A stretch of 33,237 nucleotides of DNA from positions 1-33,237 of the IMG/VR virus record IMGVR_UViG_3300037963_004562; one strand, written 5' to 3'. The translations under genes were made by a program, and so were the position numbers. Below are positions 1 through 7,344 of this stretch, one piece after another (within the stretch, counting starts at the first letter, position 1; each line of letters begins with the position of its first letter). The notes under the pieces were generated by a model. That model worked only from the letters and a program-made list of their open reading frames with translations. It searched no databases and was not told the DNA's origin. The stretch is from a virus.

Positions 1-116
1 TGTTCGCCTCCCGTCATCGGAGCAAGCTCTGCGCTCATCTGCTCTTCTTCGGGTCTGTCTCGATTTTCGTTCCACTTTGGGACGTATACCCTTACGTCTT
101 CCGCGTTGTATGTCAT
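1..116 (-). CDS. Tail assembly chaperone, 5' fragment (duplicate of the right-end gene)
   Basis: This is the first 38 codons of the gene that is complete at 32642-33001, repeated here because the window ends overlap. It reads from ATG at 116 towards position 1 and is cut by the window edge. Position 1 itself differs from the other copy, so the match starts at base 2. It should not be counted as a second gene. Confidence 0.85.
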   Translation of the reverse strand, partial: MTYNAEDVRVYVPKWNENRDRPEEEQMSAELAPMTGGE

Positions 117-352
117 CTTGGTTTCCTTGATTAAGTTTTTATTTAGCCTTGATTCCAGGCAATTCTAAATTCATCCCCACCGCTGCTCGATGCCAGACCA
201 GTGAAGGGGATGCTCAAGACCGCCTCCTCTGCTTCAGGTATCTCAATCGCGGCGAAGTCTAGCTCTGCCGTCGGCACGTATATCGCCACGATCTTTCCTG
301 CCGTTGTTCCAAGGTTCACCTGGATAGGCACGGAGCTAAAAGTTGGACTGGC
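2..352. repeat. Terminal redundancy, left copy
   Basis: This segment matches 32887-33237 over 351 bases with three differences: T233/C33118, C293/T33178 and C302/T33187. It carries the 5' end of the tail chaperone gene and the 3' end of the tail tube gene, so the window closes into a circle of about 32,885 bp. The three differences are all C/T and all at third codon positions of the tail tube gene. That suggests population variants joined in one assembly rather than random error. A true physical terminal repeat (as in phages with direct terminal repeats) cannot be excluded from sequence alone. Confidence 0.9.
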
Positions 353-1324
353 CGTGGCCGTGGTCTGCACGTAACGCTGCGCCAGTGACTTGATGAAGTC
401 TTTTCGGGCTCGTACTGAGATGTTCCCCTTGACCGAACGGAAGCCGGCCACGAAGTCAGAAGTGCCTTTCTCAAAAGCTTCATCCGACAGCGCCTTGATT
501 CCGTTAGTAACCGTCACGTCAAAAGAGGTAACAGGCAGCGTCACACTGTTCAGCGTCAAGCTTCCGGTGATTCCGTTTGTAGGGTTCCCTGCCGTTGTCT
601 CCGTGTATGTGGACGGCGTGATATCAGCGTCATCGCTCCAAGAGTGGTTTGACGAAAGGGTTAAGGCATCGGCGCCGGTCTTGGCCGTGATAACTCTCTC
701 CGCTCCGTTCAAGGTAATCACAGAGCCAACCATGAAGTTGACGCCCTCGCCGGAATGAACTGAAAGAGCTGACGTAGAAGAGCCCGCCCCGTTGGCTTCT
801 CCGGTTCCGGTCAACGCATAATTGAAAGCCCCGCCGCTGAATGAAATGCGTGGCTCTTCACCGCCGCTCGCGGATATGCTCATCTCTTCAACATAGCACC
901 CGAACAAATCCTCACGAAGAACCCCACTGGTCGTTCTTGCCATATGGACGGTCGGCAGTGCGTTGCTATCAGACAGGTTGTAAGTTTTGGCCACTGAGCC
1001 GCCGAAGGATCCGCCCATTGCCGCTTCAATCAACGGATCAATATCAGGTGCAGTGGTGCTGCCGGCAGGCAGGATATAGCTTTCACACGACCAGCTGATT
1101 TCTTGCTTGCCTGTGATTCGCTCCTGTATTGACCGCGTTGGTCTTGAATCTGCTCGGTCGTTGCGGGTAACCGAAAACTCAAACGAGGTTGTAAGAACCT
1201 TTGCGGCATCGGAGCCGACCAGGGCCTCCTGGCTCGCTGTTCCATATGCGCCGCCCGCGGCACTTTCTTTCTTGCAGAAGAATCTTAAGTTTCTTCCTAA
1301 AGCGTGATCAGTTGTAGCGCCCAT
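143..1324 (-). CDS. Major tail tube protein
   Basis: A 393-residue protein placed between the tail terminator region and the tail assembly chaperone, exactly where siphophages encode the tube subunit. The N-terminal part (a motif near residue 70 reading ITGKQEISW) and the beta-rich, Ser/Thr/Gly-rich body fit the Phage_tube_2-like tail tube families. The protein should polymerise into the hollow tube around the tape measure. The ATG overlaps the upstream stop as TAATG. Its 3' 70 codons are repeated at the right end of the window with identical translation. The family is assigned from motif and synteny, not from a search. Confidence 0.8.
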   Translation of the reverse strand: MGATTDHALGRNLRFFCKKESAAGGAYGTASQEALVGSDAAKVLTTSFEFSVTRNDRADSRPTRSIQERITGKQEISWSCESYILPAGSTTAPDIDPLIEAAMGGSFGGSVAKTYNLSDSNALPTVHMARTTSGVLREDLFGCYVEEMSISASGGEEPRISFSGGAFNYALTGTGEANGAGSSTSALSVHSGEGVNFMVGSVITLNGAERVITAKTGADALTLSSNHSWSDDADITPSTYTETTAGNPTNGITGSLTLNSVTLPVTSFDVTVTNGIKALSDEAFEKGTSDFVAGFRSVKGNISVRARKDFIKSLAQRYVQTTATASPTFSSVPIQVNLGTTAGKIVAIYVPTAELDFAAIEIPEAEEAVLSIPFTGLASSSGGDEFRIAWNQG

Positions 1325-1518
1325 TATTCAGCTCCCTCGCTTGGTGTCTCTTCAGCCTTTGCGGCTTTCTTCGCTTTCTTTTTAACAGCCTCGAATCGCT
1401 CTGACTTCAAGAGCTGCCTTGCGTCTTCGTCTGGTAGGTCTAGAACGTCGCCGTTTTTTAACAGGCTGTCACCATATCGAATCGACGCTGTCTCGTCGCC
1501 CACGTATTTGATTTTCAT
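1324..1518 (-). CDS. Small structural-cluster protein, unknown role
   Basis: A 64-residue protein. The first 45 residues look like a compact alpha/beta module of the kind seen in small proteins of phage head-tail clusters, with an LPDEDARQLLKSERFE segment. The C-terminal 20 residues are a Lys/Ala/Glu-rich tail. It lies between the tail terminator and the tail tube gene, with stop/start overlap to the latter, so it is probably co-translated and virion-related. A HeH/LEM-like fold is possible, but I cannot confirm it. No catalytic residues are visible. Confidence 0.6.
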   Translation of the reverse strand: MKIKYVGDETASIRYGDSLLKNGDVLDLPDEDARQLLKSERFEAVKKKAKKAAKAEETPSEGAE

Positions 1519-1520
1519 GA

Positions 1521-1976
1521 TTAGCTCGCTGCCGTTGTTCGGATGTATTTTATCTGTGTTTGCAAAACGAAGCTACCATCCCCAAATGCGTCAGGGTCTC
1601 CCTCATCCGTCTCAACCCCAACGGCCGTTGTGCTGATGGCGTTTGATCCCCGAGTGGTGTCCACGTTTAAAACTGCAATCACGTCGTCGATTAAATTATT
1701 TATTTTTGTCTGACGCTCTGTGAGCGTGTTTCCAGATATATGACCAATCACCGTGACGTTCATTGTGCTGTACATATTGCCGCCGGGCTGATGCTGGAAG
1801 CTTTCTGACGTTGGGACAAATCCCACAAAAGGACGCTCGCCAGTTTTGACGTCAAAATATCCACGGGCCAGTGCCTCGACGGTCTGCACTGTTGTTTTGT
1901 ATCCATTGCCTGTGGTGATGCCTGCAAGGGTCGTTTGTAAATTCTCAAGAATGAGTTTTCTGACTGGAGTACCCAT
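1521..1976 (-). CDS. Tail terminator protein
   Basis: A 151-residue protein of the size and pattern of siphophage tail terminators (gpU/Gp17/DUF3168-like). An N-terminal helix (VRKLILENLQTTL) is followed by alternating strands. A middle segment (residues about 75-105) would read as the conserved strand and helix that pack in the terminator ring. It sits directly after the HK97 gp10-like gene and before the tube gene, the standard order. Such proteins cap the finished tail tube and join it to the head. Start ATG at 1976, 1 base after the preceding stop. Confidence 0.7.
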   Translation of the reverse strand: MGTPVRKLILENLQTTLAGITTGNGYKTTVQTVEALARGYFDVKTGERPFVGFVPTSESFQHQPGGNMYSTMNVTVIGHISGNTLTERQTKINNLIDDVIAVLNVDTTRGSNAISTTAVGVETDEGDPDAFGDGSFVLQTQIKYIRTTAAS

Positions 1977-1977
1977 A

Positions 1978-2574
1978 TCATCCCGCCTTGCCCATTGCGG
2001 TGACGACGGCGCCTCCGGTGATCTCCAAGATGCTCGGCACGGCCTCGTCGATTGCTTTTGTGATGTAGCTTGTCGGTTTTATTTTTACGTGGGCCATCAG
2101 TGTATAAGCCAGCTGCCCAGTCTTCTTATCGACCAAATATCCTCGAAGTTTGCCTGGCATGATAGCAGGGTAAAACTTCAAAAGCGTTCTGCCTGGGTCA
2201 TACTCTCTAGGTGCTATAGCAGCGTTATTTTTCATGATCGGACTGTAGCTCCGATTGGGAACGGCCAGTGCCTTCACGCGCTTGGGTCGTATCACACCAC
2301 CTGTCTCGTGAATGGCGGCATAAGGAACGCGGCTGAACACATCGACTTCAAAAGCATTTGAGGCAACTTTTATTGGACTGACTGTCCAACTCCGCTTCAA
2401 GGTTCCCTTTGGGTTTTTAAACAAGTTTTCTGAAGTTGAGTCTTGAAGAACAGTTTGCAAAACCTGAGCGGCAAAAATAAGCTTTTGCCCCATCTCTGCG
2501 CTGAGGGCATCTGTGAACTCTTCCGCAAATTCTGCGAACTCGTTATCCACATCTAGCTTAAAACTTTGCGCCAT
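1978..2574 (-). CDS. HK97 gp10-like head-tail/tail completion protein
   Basis: A 198-residue protein. The segment YAAIHETGG (residues about 105-115) is the hallmark of the HK97-gp10/Mu gpG-like neck and tail-completion family. It is preceded by a helix-rich N-terminus that ends in LKRSWTVSPI. It is encoded between the connector and the tail terminator, as in many siphophages. The expected role is joining the head connector to the tail. Neighbouring genes are separated by only one to three bases, so the whole segment is one translational unit. Confidence 0.75.
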   Translation of the reverse strand: MAQSFKLDVDNEFAEFAEEFTDALSAEMGQKLIFAAQVLQTVLQDSTSENLFKNPKGTLKRSWTVSPIKVASNAFEVDVFSRVPYAAIHETGGVIRPKRVKALAVPNRSYSPIMKNNAAIAPREYDPGRTLLKFYPAIMPGKLRGYLVDKKTGQLAYTLMAHVKIKPTSYITKAIDEAVPSILEITGGAVVTAMGKAG

Positions 2575-2577
2575 AAC

Positions 2578-2982
2578 TCAGTCCTCATTGTTCGTGAACT
2601 GGTCAAGCCGAAACGGCGTGATAGGCGCATCAGCGTCTTCAAGGTTTGATTCTTTTTCAGAGATAGAGCCGCCACCGAAGAAAATGCTTGTATCGCCTCG
2701 AGCGGCTTCCGCCCTTAGCTCCTTTAGCAGATCTCTATAGAACTGCGTTTTTTGGGAGCGAGCTCCACCCATGCCCAAAGCGCTGCGGTCTATATCTCGT
2801 GCAAACTGCGCAAGGATACCTTGAACGGCATCAATGGCAGCCAGTGTTGGACTGGCCCGAGTTGTCAAAAGCGCATCAAGGAGTTCGTTGCTGAGCAGCT
2901 GTTCATTTGTATCGGTGTCTCCGATCCTGAATCTCAGCTTATCTCGGTCAGTGCTCAACGCGTCACTGTATGACCAGCTCAT
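2578..2982 (-). CDS. Head-tail connector (adaptor) protein
   Basis: A 134-residue, mostly helical protein. The N-terminal run DKLRFRIGDTDTNEQLLSNE and the following ALLTTRASPTLAAIDAVQGI pattern are typical of gp6/gp15-type adaptors, which bind the portal ring and extend the neck. The gene follows the capsid gene pair, and its ATG overlaps the stop of the preceding small gene (ATGA). The C-terminal 35 residues are acidic and probably flexible. Family placement rests on the N-terminal signature plus synteny. Confidence 0.75.
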   Translation of the reverse strand: MSWSYSDALSTDRDKLRFRIGDTDTNEQLLSNELLDALLTTRASPTLAAIDAVQGILAQFARDIDRSALGMGGARSQKTQFYRDLLKELRAEAARGDTSIFFGGGSISEKESNLEDADAPITPFRLDQFTNNED

Positions 2983-3188
2983 GCTTCAACCCTCTTCCGG
3001 GGCCTCCCCCGCGAACGCTTCTCTTTCTTTGGTTTCATCTGTTTCAAGAGAAGATGGTCAGGCACCTCTACAAGTTGTCCTGACCGAATCATTCTCTGAA
3101 ACCCCGGCCATTGTCGAGCCTCTGGTAGTGGAGTCCATGGCTCGACAACGCCGGTGTTGGTCTTCACTCTTTTGAGAGCGAATATCAT
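2979..3188 (-). CDS. Small basic protein after the major capsid gene
   Basis: A 69-residue protein when started at ATG 3188, which overlaps the capsid stop as TGATG. An alternative upstream start at 3200 would lie inside the capsid gene and is less likely. The C-terminus is strongly basic and ends in an RGRPRKR stretch that resembles an AT-hook-like DNA-binding motif. The middle (GFQRMIRSGQLVEVPDHLLL) is a short helix-strand unit. Small genes at this position often encode head accessory proteins, but no known family is recognised. Confidence 0.6.
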   Translation of the reverse strand: MIFALKRVKTNTGVVEPWTPLPEARQWPGFQRMIRSGQLVEVPDHLLLKQMKPKKEKRSRGRPRKRVEA

Positions 3189-4126
3189 CAGCCCACGCAC
3201 TCGTTGAAGAATACGCCGAGGTCTGCGCCAGTAACTTTGAAGTCAAAGGTTGAGACCGCTTCGATTCGCTCGGAGTGGTTTTGATCCATGCGGTAGCGCA
3301 GTGTTCGAAGATTCTCAAATTCAAACATATAGCCACCCGCTGGAGTCATAAGACCTGGGTTCGGTGGACGATAAACAAGCAAAGCATCGTCTGGATCGAA
3401 GATATAGCTATAAGAAGCCGTTGCGCCTTCGTTCGCAGAGTTAACGATGCTGCCCGCAACCATAACTTCATCAACATCAAAGAGTGATGCAAGAAGATCG
3501 GTTGTGATAATTCCTCGCTCGGTGAATTTCACTCGATCAAGGATATCTTCCGAGTCTCGGAGGACGGTGTAAACGTCGCGACCGAGCACAAGCACGTTAG
3601 GCTTGCGGCCAGTTTTAGAATATACCGCATCCTGCTGCTCTTGGATGTCTTTGATTGGGGTACCACCCGAGGCGCTCCAGAGCGTTCCCGGTGTGATGTC
3701 TCCGCCAGTTGTAGAGCCAGTCCAAGTGCTCGTCGTAAACGCTGCAGCAGCGAACTCTTGATCACGCTTCTGAAGGAGCTTCTCAGTAACATACTGAGCT
3801 GCGCTCGTCAGAATATTCACGCCTTCGTCAGAGTTCTTTGCGACCAAGTCGTCAACGTCCATATGAACACCAAACTGGTCACAGCTATAGGTATCCTGGC
3901 TCAGCGTGAAGTTTGCGCCCGCGGTCGGTGAACCCGGAGCACGCAACTCAGCAACACCACGGAGGTAGTCAGACTTTGTGAAGACATGGTATTTATTGGA
4001 AAGCTTATCGACGCTCACCTTGTTAAATACACGGTCAGCGATGAATGTGTTGGTTTCTTGTGCATAGGCCAAACTGATATTCGTCAGGGCCTGATCCACA
4101 TGTACTTCTGATGTAGTAATTGGCAT
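3188..4126 (-). CDS. Major capsid protein (HK97 fold, inferred)
   Basis: A 312-residue protein. The N-terminal region (VDQALTNISLAYAQETNTF, then ADRVFNKVSVDK) matches a widespread phage coat-protein family. The C-terminal part has the P-domain-like strand order (YSYIFDPDDALLVYRPP, then MFEFENLRTLRYRMDQNHSERIE split over residues about 270-295). It has no long N-terminal delta domain, which agrees with a separate scaffold gene upstream. It lies after the scaffold and decoration genes. The HK97 fold is inferred from family and context. Confidence 0.85.
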   Translation of the reverse strand: MPITTSEVHVDQALTNISLAYAQETNTFIADRVFNKVSVDKLSNKYHVFTKSDYLRGVAELRAPGSPTAGANFTLSQDTYSCDQFGVHMDVDDLVAKNSDEGVNILTSAAQYVTEKLLQKRDQEFAAAAFTTSTWTGSTTGGDITPGTLWSASGGTPIKDIQEQQDAVYSKTGRKPNVLVLGRDVYTVLRDSEDILDRVKFTERGIITTDLLASLFDVDEVMVAGSIVNSANEGATASYSYIFDPDDALLVYRPPNPGLMTPAGGYMFEFENLRTLRYRMDQNHSERIEAVSTFDFKVTGADLGVFFNECVG

Positions 4127-4138
4127 CGCTAATTCTCC

Positions 4139-4513
4139 TTATGCCTGCTTGCCGTTTTTCTGAAGCAAGATGGAGACGATGTCCCCGTTTGCGGTTGGGT
4201 CCTCGAGAGCGACGCCCATGCGGAAACTGCCGGTGTCGCTGACCTTGCCCGCTGAGTTTGAGTCGCAACCAACGTTGTATCCAGCGCCGAGTCCTGACTC
4301 AGTGCCAATATAAAGCTTGGTGACGCCGTAAACGCAGATGCTTGCTGCCTGTCCTGCCGTCGGCTTGTTCTGTAAAACGCCGATCGGGTTGCCATCGTCG
4401 CCGGTCAAGACAGCCTTGCCTGCGGTATCGACTGCGACAAAGTAATACTGCTTGGCTGACAAGTCTGCGCCTGCCTCAAGCGTAATAATTGTTTTTGACT
4501 GTTCAAAAGCCAT
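4139..4513 (-). CDS. Capsid decoration/stabilisation protein (DUF2190-like)
   Basis: A 124-residue beta-rich protein. It has the pattern of the DUF2190 and related head-fibre/decoration families: an N-terminal strand followed by a GADLSAKQYYFVAVDTAGKA segment, then Gly-rich turns around PIGVLQNKPTAGQ. Members sit on the outside of the capsid lattice. It is encoded between scaffold and major capsid genes, the usual place. The assignment is from sequence pattern and synteny. Confidence 0.7.
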   Translation of the reverse strand: MAFEQSKTIITLEAGADLSAKQYYFVAVDTAGKAVLTGDDGNPIGVLQNKPTAGQAASICVYGVTKLYIGTESGLGAGYNVGCDSNSAGKVSDTGSFRMGVALEDPTANGDIVSILLQKNGKQA

Positions 4514-4515
4514 GA

Positions 4516-5466
4516 TTATCGTCCTCCGACGTTTTTACGCTCTCGTTCAGCATTATATGCTTCGTAAAGAGCTGGATTGGTTTGGATGGTTTTTGCAATT
4601 GCTTGAGGCATCGAGAGAGATCCGTTCGCTTTCTGAACCTCAGACTTTGCAATCTGCTGAATCTTTGACCACGGGTCACCCGCGCTCATGTCTGGAACAT
4701 TGCGGCCAGCCTCAACAAGAAGCGGTCCGCCCTGCATTGCGGCGCTTGCAGCCTCAAGAGCCTTCTCGACACGGTCGCCCAGATCAGCGTCTCTCGCCTT
4801 TACGTCAATCATCAAGTCAACGACTTCGTCCAAGCTGTGTCCTGGAATATTGCAGAGAGTTTTTTCTGCCTTGGCCAGATACTCGCGGCGGGCACGCTTG
4901 GCGATTTCTACGCCCAGCTCCTTCTCGCGGTCATCCAGTTTTTTGGCTAGCTCTTCGCTCCGCTTCCAGATGGCTTGCATGGCTTTTTGAGCAGATTCAG
5001 GAAGATCACCGAGGGACTTCTTAAGCTCCTCCTCTTCCTTCATCTTTTTGGTCTTGTCCTCGTCGTCTTCGTCAGCCTTCATGTAGTCTTGAGGTCTCCC
5101 TTCAGGCTTCTCGATTTTTTCTTCGTCTGCTTTGTCGGCTTCTGCTTTTTCTCCAGACGCAGAACGCAAAGCCGCAAGAGCCTCGCCGACTGGCATCATG
5201 TCAGAATACGCTTCAAGAAGTTTCATTGCCGCCATGACCGCATTTTTTGCATCGGCTGGCATGTCCATCTTTAGAATGCTTTCAAGCTTCTCAACGGCTT
5301 CACTCTGCCCCTCAGCTTTCAGCACTTCCACAAGGATCTCATCCATTTGGTCGCTCCGTGATTTCTTCATAATAGGAAATCGTTTCTTTTGGTTTGCGCC
5401 TGATTCGACGAGAGAGACTTCAAGAGTCTTTACGTCTTTAAGCGCAGTAATTCGGCGCTTGCTCAT
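4516..5466 (-). CDS. Capsid scaffolding protein
   Basis: A 316-residue, highly charged, helix-rich protein with long stretches suited to coiled coil (residues about 95-215, dominated by Lys, Glu and Asp). The N-terminal segment VSLVESGANQKKRFPIMKK resembles the sequence that often links XkdF-type proteases to scaffold regions, and may be a maturation site. It lies between protease and capsid genes. It should act as the internal assembly core that is removed during maturation. Start ATG at 5466 is preceded by a GCGGGG stretch and, further upstream, by a strong promoter at 5541-5569. Confidence 0.75.
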   Translation of the reverse strand: MSKRRITALKDVKTLEVSLVESGANQKKRFPIMKKSRSDQMDEILVEVLKAEGQSEAVEKLESILKMDMPADAKNAVMAAMKLLEAYSDMMPVGEALAALRSASGEKAEADKADEEKIEKPEGRPQDYMKADEDDEDKTKKMKEEEELKKSLGDLPESAQKAMQAIWKRSEELAKKLDDREKELGVEIAKRARREYLAKAEKTLCNIPGHSLDEVVDLMIDVKARDADLGDRVEKALEAASAAMQGGPLLVEAGRNVPDMSAGDPWSKIQQIAKSEVQKANGSLSMPQAIAKTIQTNPALYEAYNAERERKNVGGR

Positions 5467-5514
5467 TGCTTGCCCCGCTTTCTGATTTTGTGATTTTTGC
5501 CCTGGCTCGGGTCT

Positions 5515-5536
5515 GCAGGTCAGATTCTCGACCTGC
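5515..5536 (-). promoter_or_regulatory. Stem-loop at the 5' end of the scaffold-capsid transcript
   Basis: GCAGGTC (5515-5521) and GACCTGC (5530-5536) form a perfect 7-bp stem with an 8-base loop. Given the -10 box at 5541-5546, the hairpin would be almost exactly at the predicted mRNA 5' end. Hairpins there commonly protect abundant structural mRNAs from 5'-end-dependent decay. It has no following T run, so it is not a terminator. The protective role is inferred. Confidence 0.5.
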
Positions 5537-5540
5537 TCGA

Positions 5541-5569
5541 ATTATTGCCTATTCGTAAGATTGGGTCAA
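5541..5569 (-). promoter_or_regulatory. Sigma70-type promoter for scaffold, decoration and capsid genes
   Basis: On the minus strand the sequence reads TTGACC, a 17-base spacer, then AATAAT. Each hexamer differs from consensus at one position and the spacing is ideal. The -35 box overlaps the last codons of the protease gene. The 99-bp gap before the scaffold gene is unusual in this otherwise tightly packed block. It could boost expression of the most abundant structural proteins. Confidence 0.65.
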
Positions 5570-7344
5570 CCACTTATGAATTCAACCTTGGGCATCTCGC
5601 TGGCTTCCATCGGCTCGCGTGTCCCAAAGCCTCCAATTGAAAAAGCATTCAACTCACCCGACTGGACCTTGGCCCAATTTTCAGGGCTCAGCTTAACGCC
5701 AAGGATCCATGAGCCCGAGTGGACCACGTCGTCTCCAAAGGGTTTTTTATGGGCCTTATGCGCTTCGCCGTTGATGGCTTTTTTATAGTCTTCATCGCTT
5801 GGGTACTTCTCAACCCACGATTCCACCACCTGTGCGTCCGTGGCTCCGTTATGGTCTAGGCCGATAGTTCGGCTCGAAATCATAAAGTTGTGAGCAGTCT
5901 CTTCAATTTCTTTTGGGCTGATATAATCATCGTGGGCATCCACAATGTAGGGGTCCAAAACCACGCCGTATACGATGCGCTTTGCCTTGTCGGCTTTGTA
6001 AATACTGACCGCCTTCTTGGCTTGTTCTCTCTCGTATTGTCTTAAAATTTTCTCGGCCCATCGGCGTCCTGGAGAGCCGCCCCAAAGCAGATGCGCTATT
6101 AAGCCTGCCCCAGGGTAATCTTTATCCCTGGGGTTTTTGTTGGATGGCACCTCTAAGTCCTTGGCGTGACGAGTAAAAAAGTTCACCATCCGCTTTACTG
6201 TATCGATTGAAACGCGGCGCCCGTTTTTCAAATCACGAGCCCGCGCCACGCCCACCTCAGTCCCGCCTCGACCGTGCTTCGCCCTTAGCATCAAACCTCG
6301 CGCCGCGGCATCTTGAACACCCAGCGGCGGCTTATAGCTTTGCTGTTTTTCGAGGATTTGGTCGATGCGTTTAAACTTACGAGCTAGCTCTCCGCGCTTG
6401 TCACCGCTCTTACGAATTGACCAAGGGTGCGGCAAACTGAAATCGGCGACTGGCCCAAGCGCAAGACGGGCTGCTTTACCCAGTGCAATGACCGCTGTCG
6501 GCTGAGCCTCCTGGTGTTTTGCCAACTCGCTCATATCGATCACGTCGACAGCATCGCGCTCGAGCCCCAGGGGGGTTAAGTACTGCTCTATGAAAACCCG
6601 ACCCTCGACGCCGCAAAGCTGAGACTTTCTAACGCGGTCAAGATTACTCTGCTGGCTGACTACAAACAGAAGACGCTTTTCTGTTTTCTCTTTCTTGCTC
6701 GCTTTCGGGTGCCCCTCTGGCAGTAGGTCGTAGTCCGTCGTGTATTTGGGGTTGGAGGGTCTTCCGCTCCTAAGAAGCTTTAAGAACGCGTTTACCCTTG
6801 CCATCGCCCACTGGTCTCGGCTTTGCACGCTTGGTCTATGACTTACCGAAAACGCACCGGCTCCTCGCCTGAACACGGCTTTGAGGGCTCCAAGATTCGC
6901 CCTTTTACTTTTGGCGTCTCCAACTTTCTCATTGTGCTCATCGCGCTTTCTTTCCAATGCTTTTATATTTGCCTCGCTAAGCTTGATGCCCCCTCGCTGC
7001 CCGCCAGCTGATCCTTCAGGGTTTCGAGTGCTCCCTCTTCGTCGCTCGCTCGGCTTTGCTGGGGTTTTGGGGTCATCATTTTTATCAAACCGTGAGCCGG
7101 CTCTTGCTGTCGCAGTCGCAGCCGCTAGCTCCTTGTTTCCGGTCCTCTCAAGGATGGCATTGTAGATCTTATCCCACTCCTCGCCTTTGGCCAGTCTATC
7201 CGGATCGTGCTCTTCGATGACTTCAAAGGGCACCGACTCGGCCGCGCCCTCATGGGGCACATAGTCTCCAACCATCAAAACCGGACCACCCTCATACTCC
7301 ATCCAGTGGTATCCATCAGGTGCTGCTATATTAATCGTCTTCAT
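5566..7344 (-). CDS. XkdF-type prohead protease with UDG-like and other fused domains
   Basis: A 592-residue protein from ATG 7344; an upstream GTG at 7353 is an alternative. Start 7344 has GAGGG eight bases upstream. The C-terminal part (about 450-592, with IVYGVVLDPYIVDAHDDYI, IGLDHNG and FSIGGFGTR) matches the XkdF putative serine protease domain of phage head clusters. Residues about 345-430 (HGRGGTEVGVARARDLKNGR to LLWGGSPGRRWA) form a small module seen in other phage protease-region proteins. Residues about 222-335 resemble family-4-type uracil-DNA glycosylases: a QLCGVEGRVF stretch, VIALGKAARLALG, and LPHPWSIR. The N-terminus has two more short modules (WDKIYNAILERTGNKELAA; QWAMARVNAFLKLLRSG). 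The gene overlaps the portal stop by 14 bases. Normal XkdF proteins are much shorter. Confidence 0.7.
   Translation of the reverse strand: MKTINIAAPDGYHWMEYEGGPVLMVGDYVPHEGAAESVPFEVIEEHDPDRLAKGEEWDKIYNAILERTGNKELAAATATARAGSRFDKNDDPKTPAKPSERRRGSTRNPEGSAGGQRGGIKLSEANIKALERKRDEHNEKVGDAKSKRANLGALKAVFRRGAGAFSVSHRPSVQSRDQWAMARVNAFLKLLRSGRPSNPKYTTDYDLLPEGHPKASKKEKTEKRLLFVVSQQSNLDRVRKSQLCGVEGRVFIEQYLTPLGLERDAVDVIDMSELAKHQEAQPTAVIALGKAARLALGPVADFSLPHPWSIRKSGDKRGELARKFKRIDQILEKQQSYKPPLGVQDAAARGLMLRAKHGRGGTEVGVARARDLKNGRRVSIDTVKRMVNFFTRHAKDLEVPSNKNPRDKDYPGAGLIAHLLWGGSPGRRWAEKILRQYEREQAKKAVSIYKADKAKRIVYGVVLDPYIVDAHDDYISPKEIEETAHNFMISSRTIGLDHNGATDAQVVESWVEKYPSDEDYKKAINGEAHKAHKKPFGDDVVHSGSWILGVKLSPENWAKVQSGELNAFSIGGFGTREPMEASEMPKVEFISG

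Noticed and set aside
390-758. Plus-strand frames opposite the tail, head and fibre genes
   Set aside because: They lie inside strongly supported minus-strand genes, lack coupling or ribosome-binding motifs, and show no recognisable protein features.
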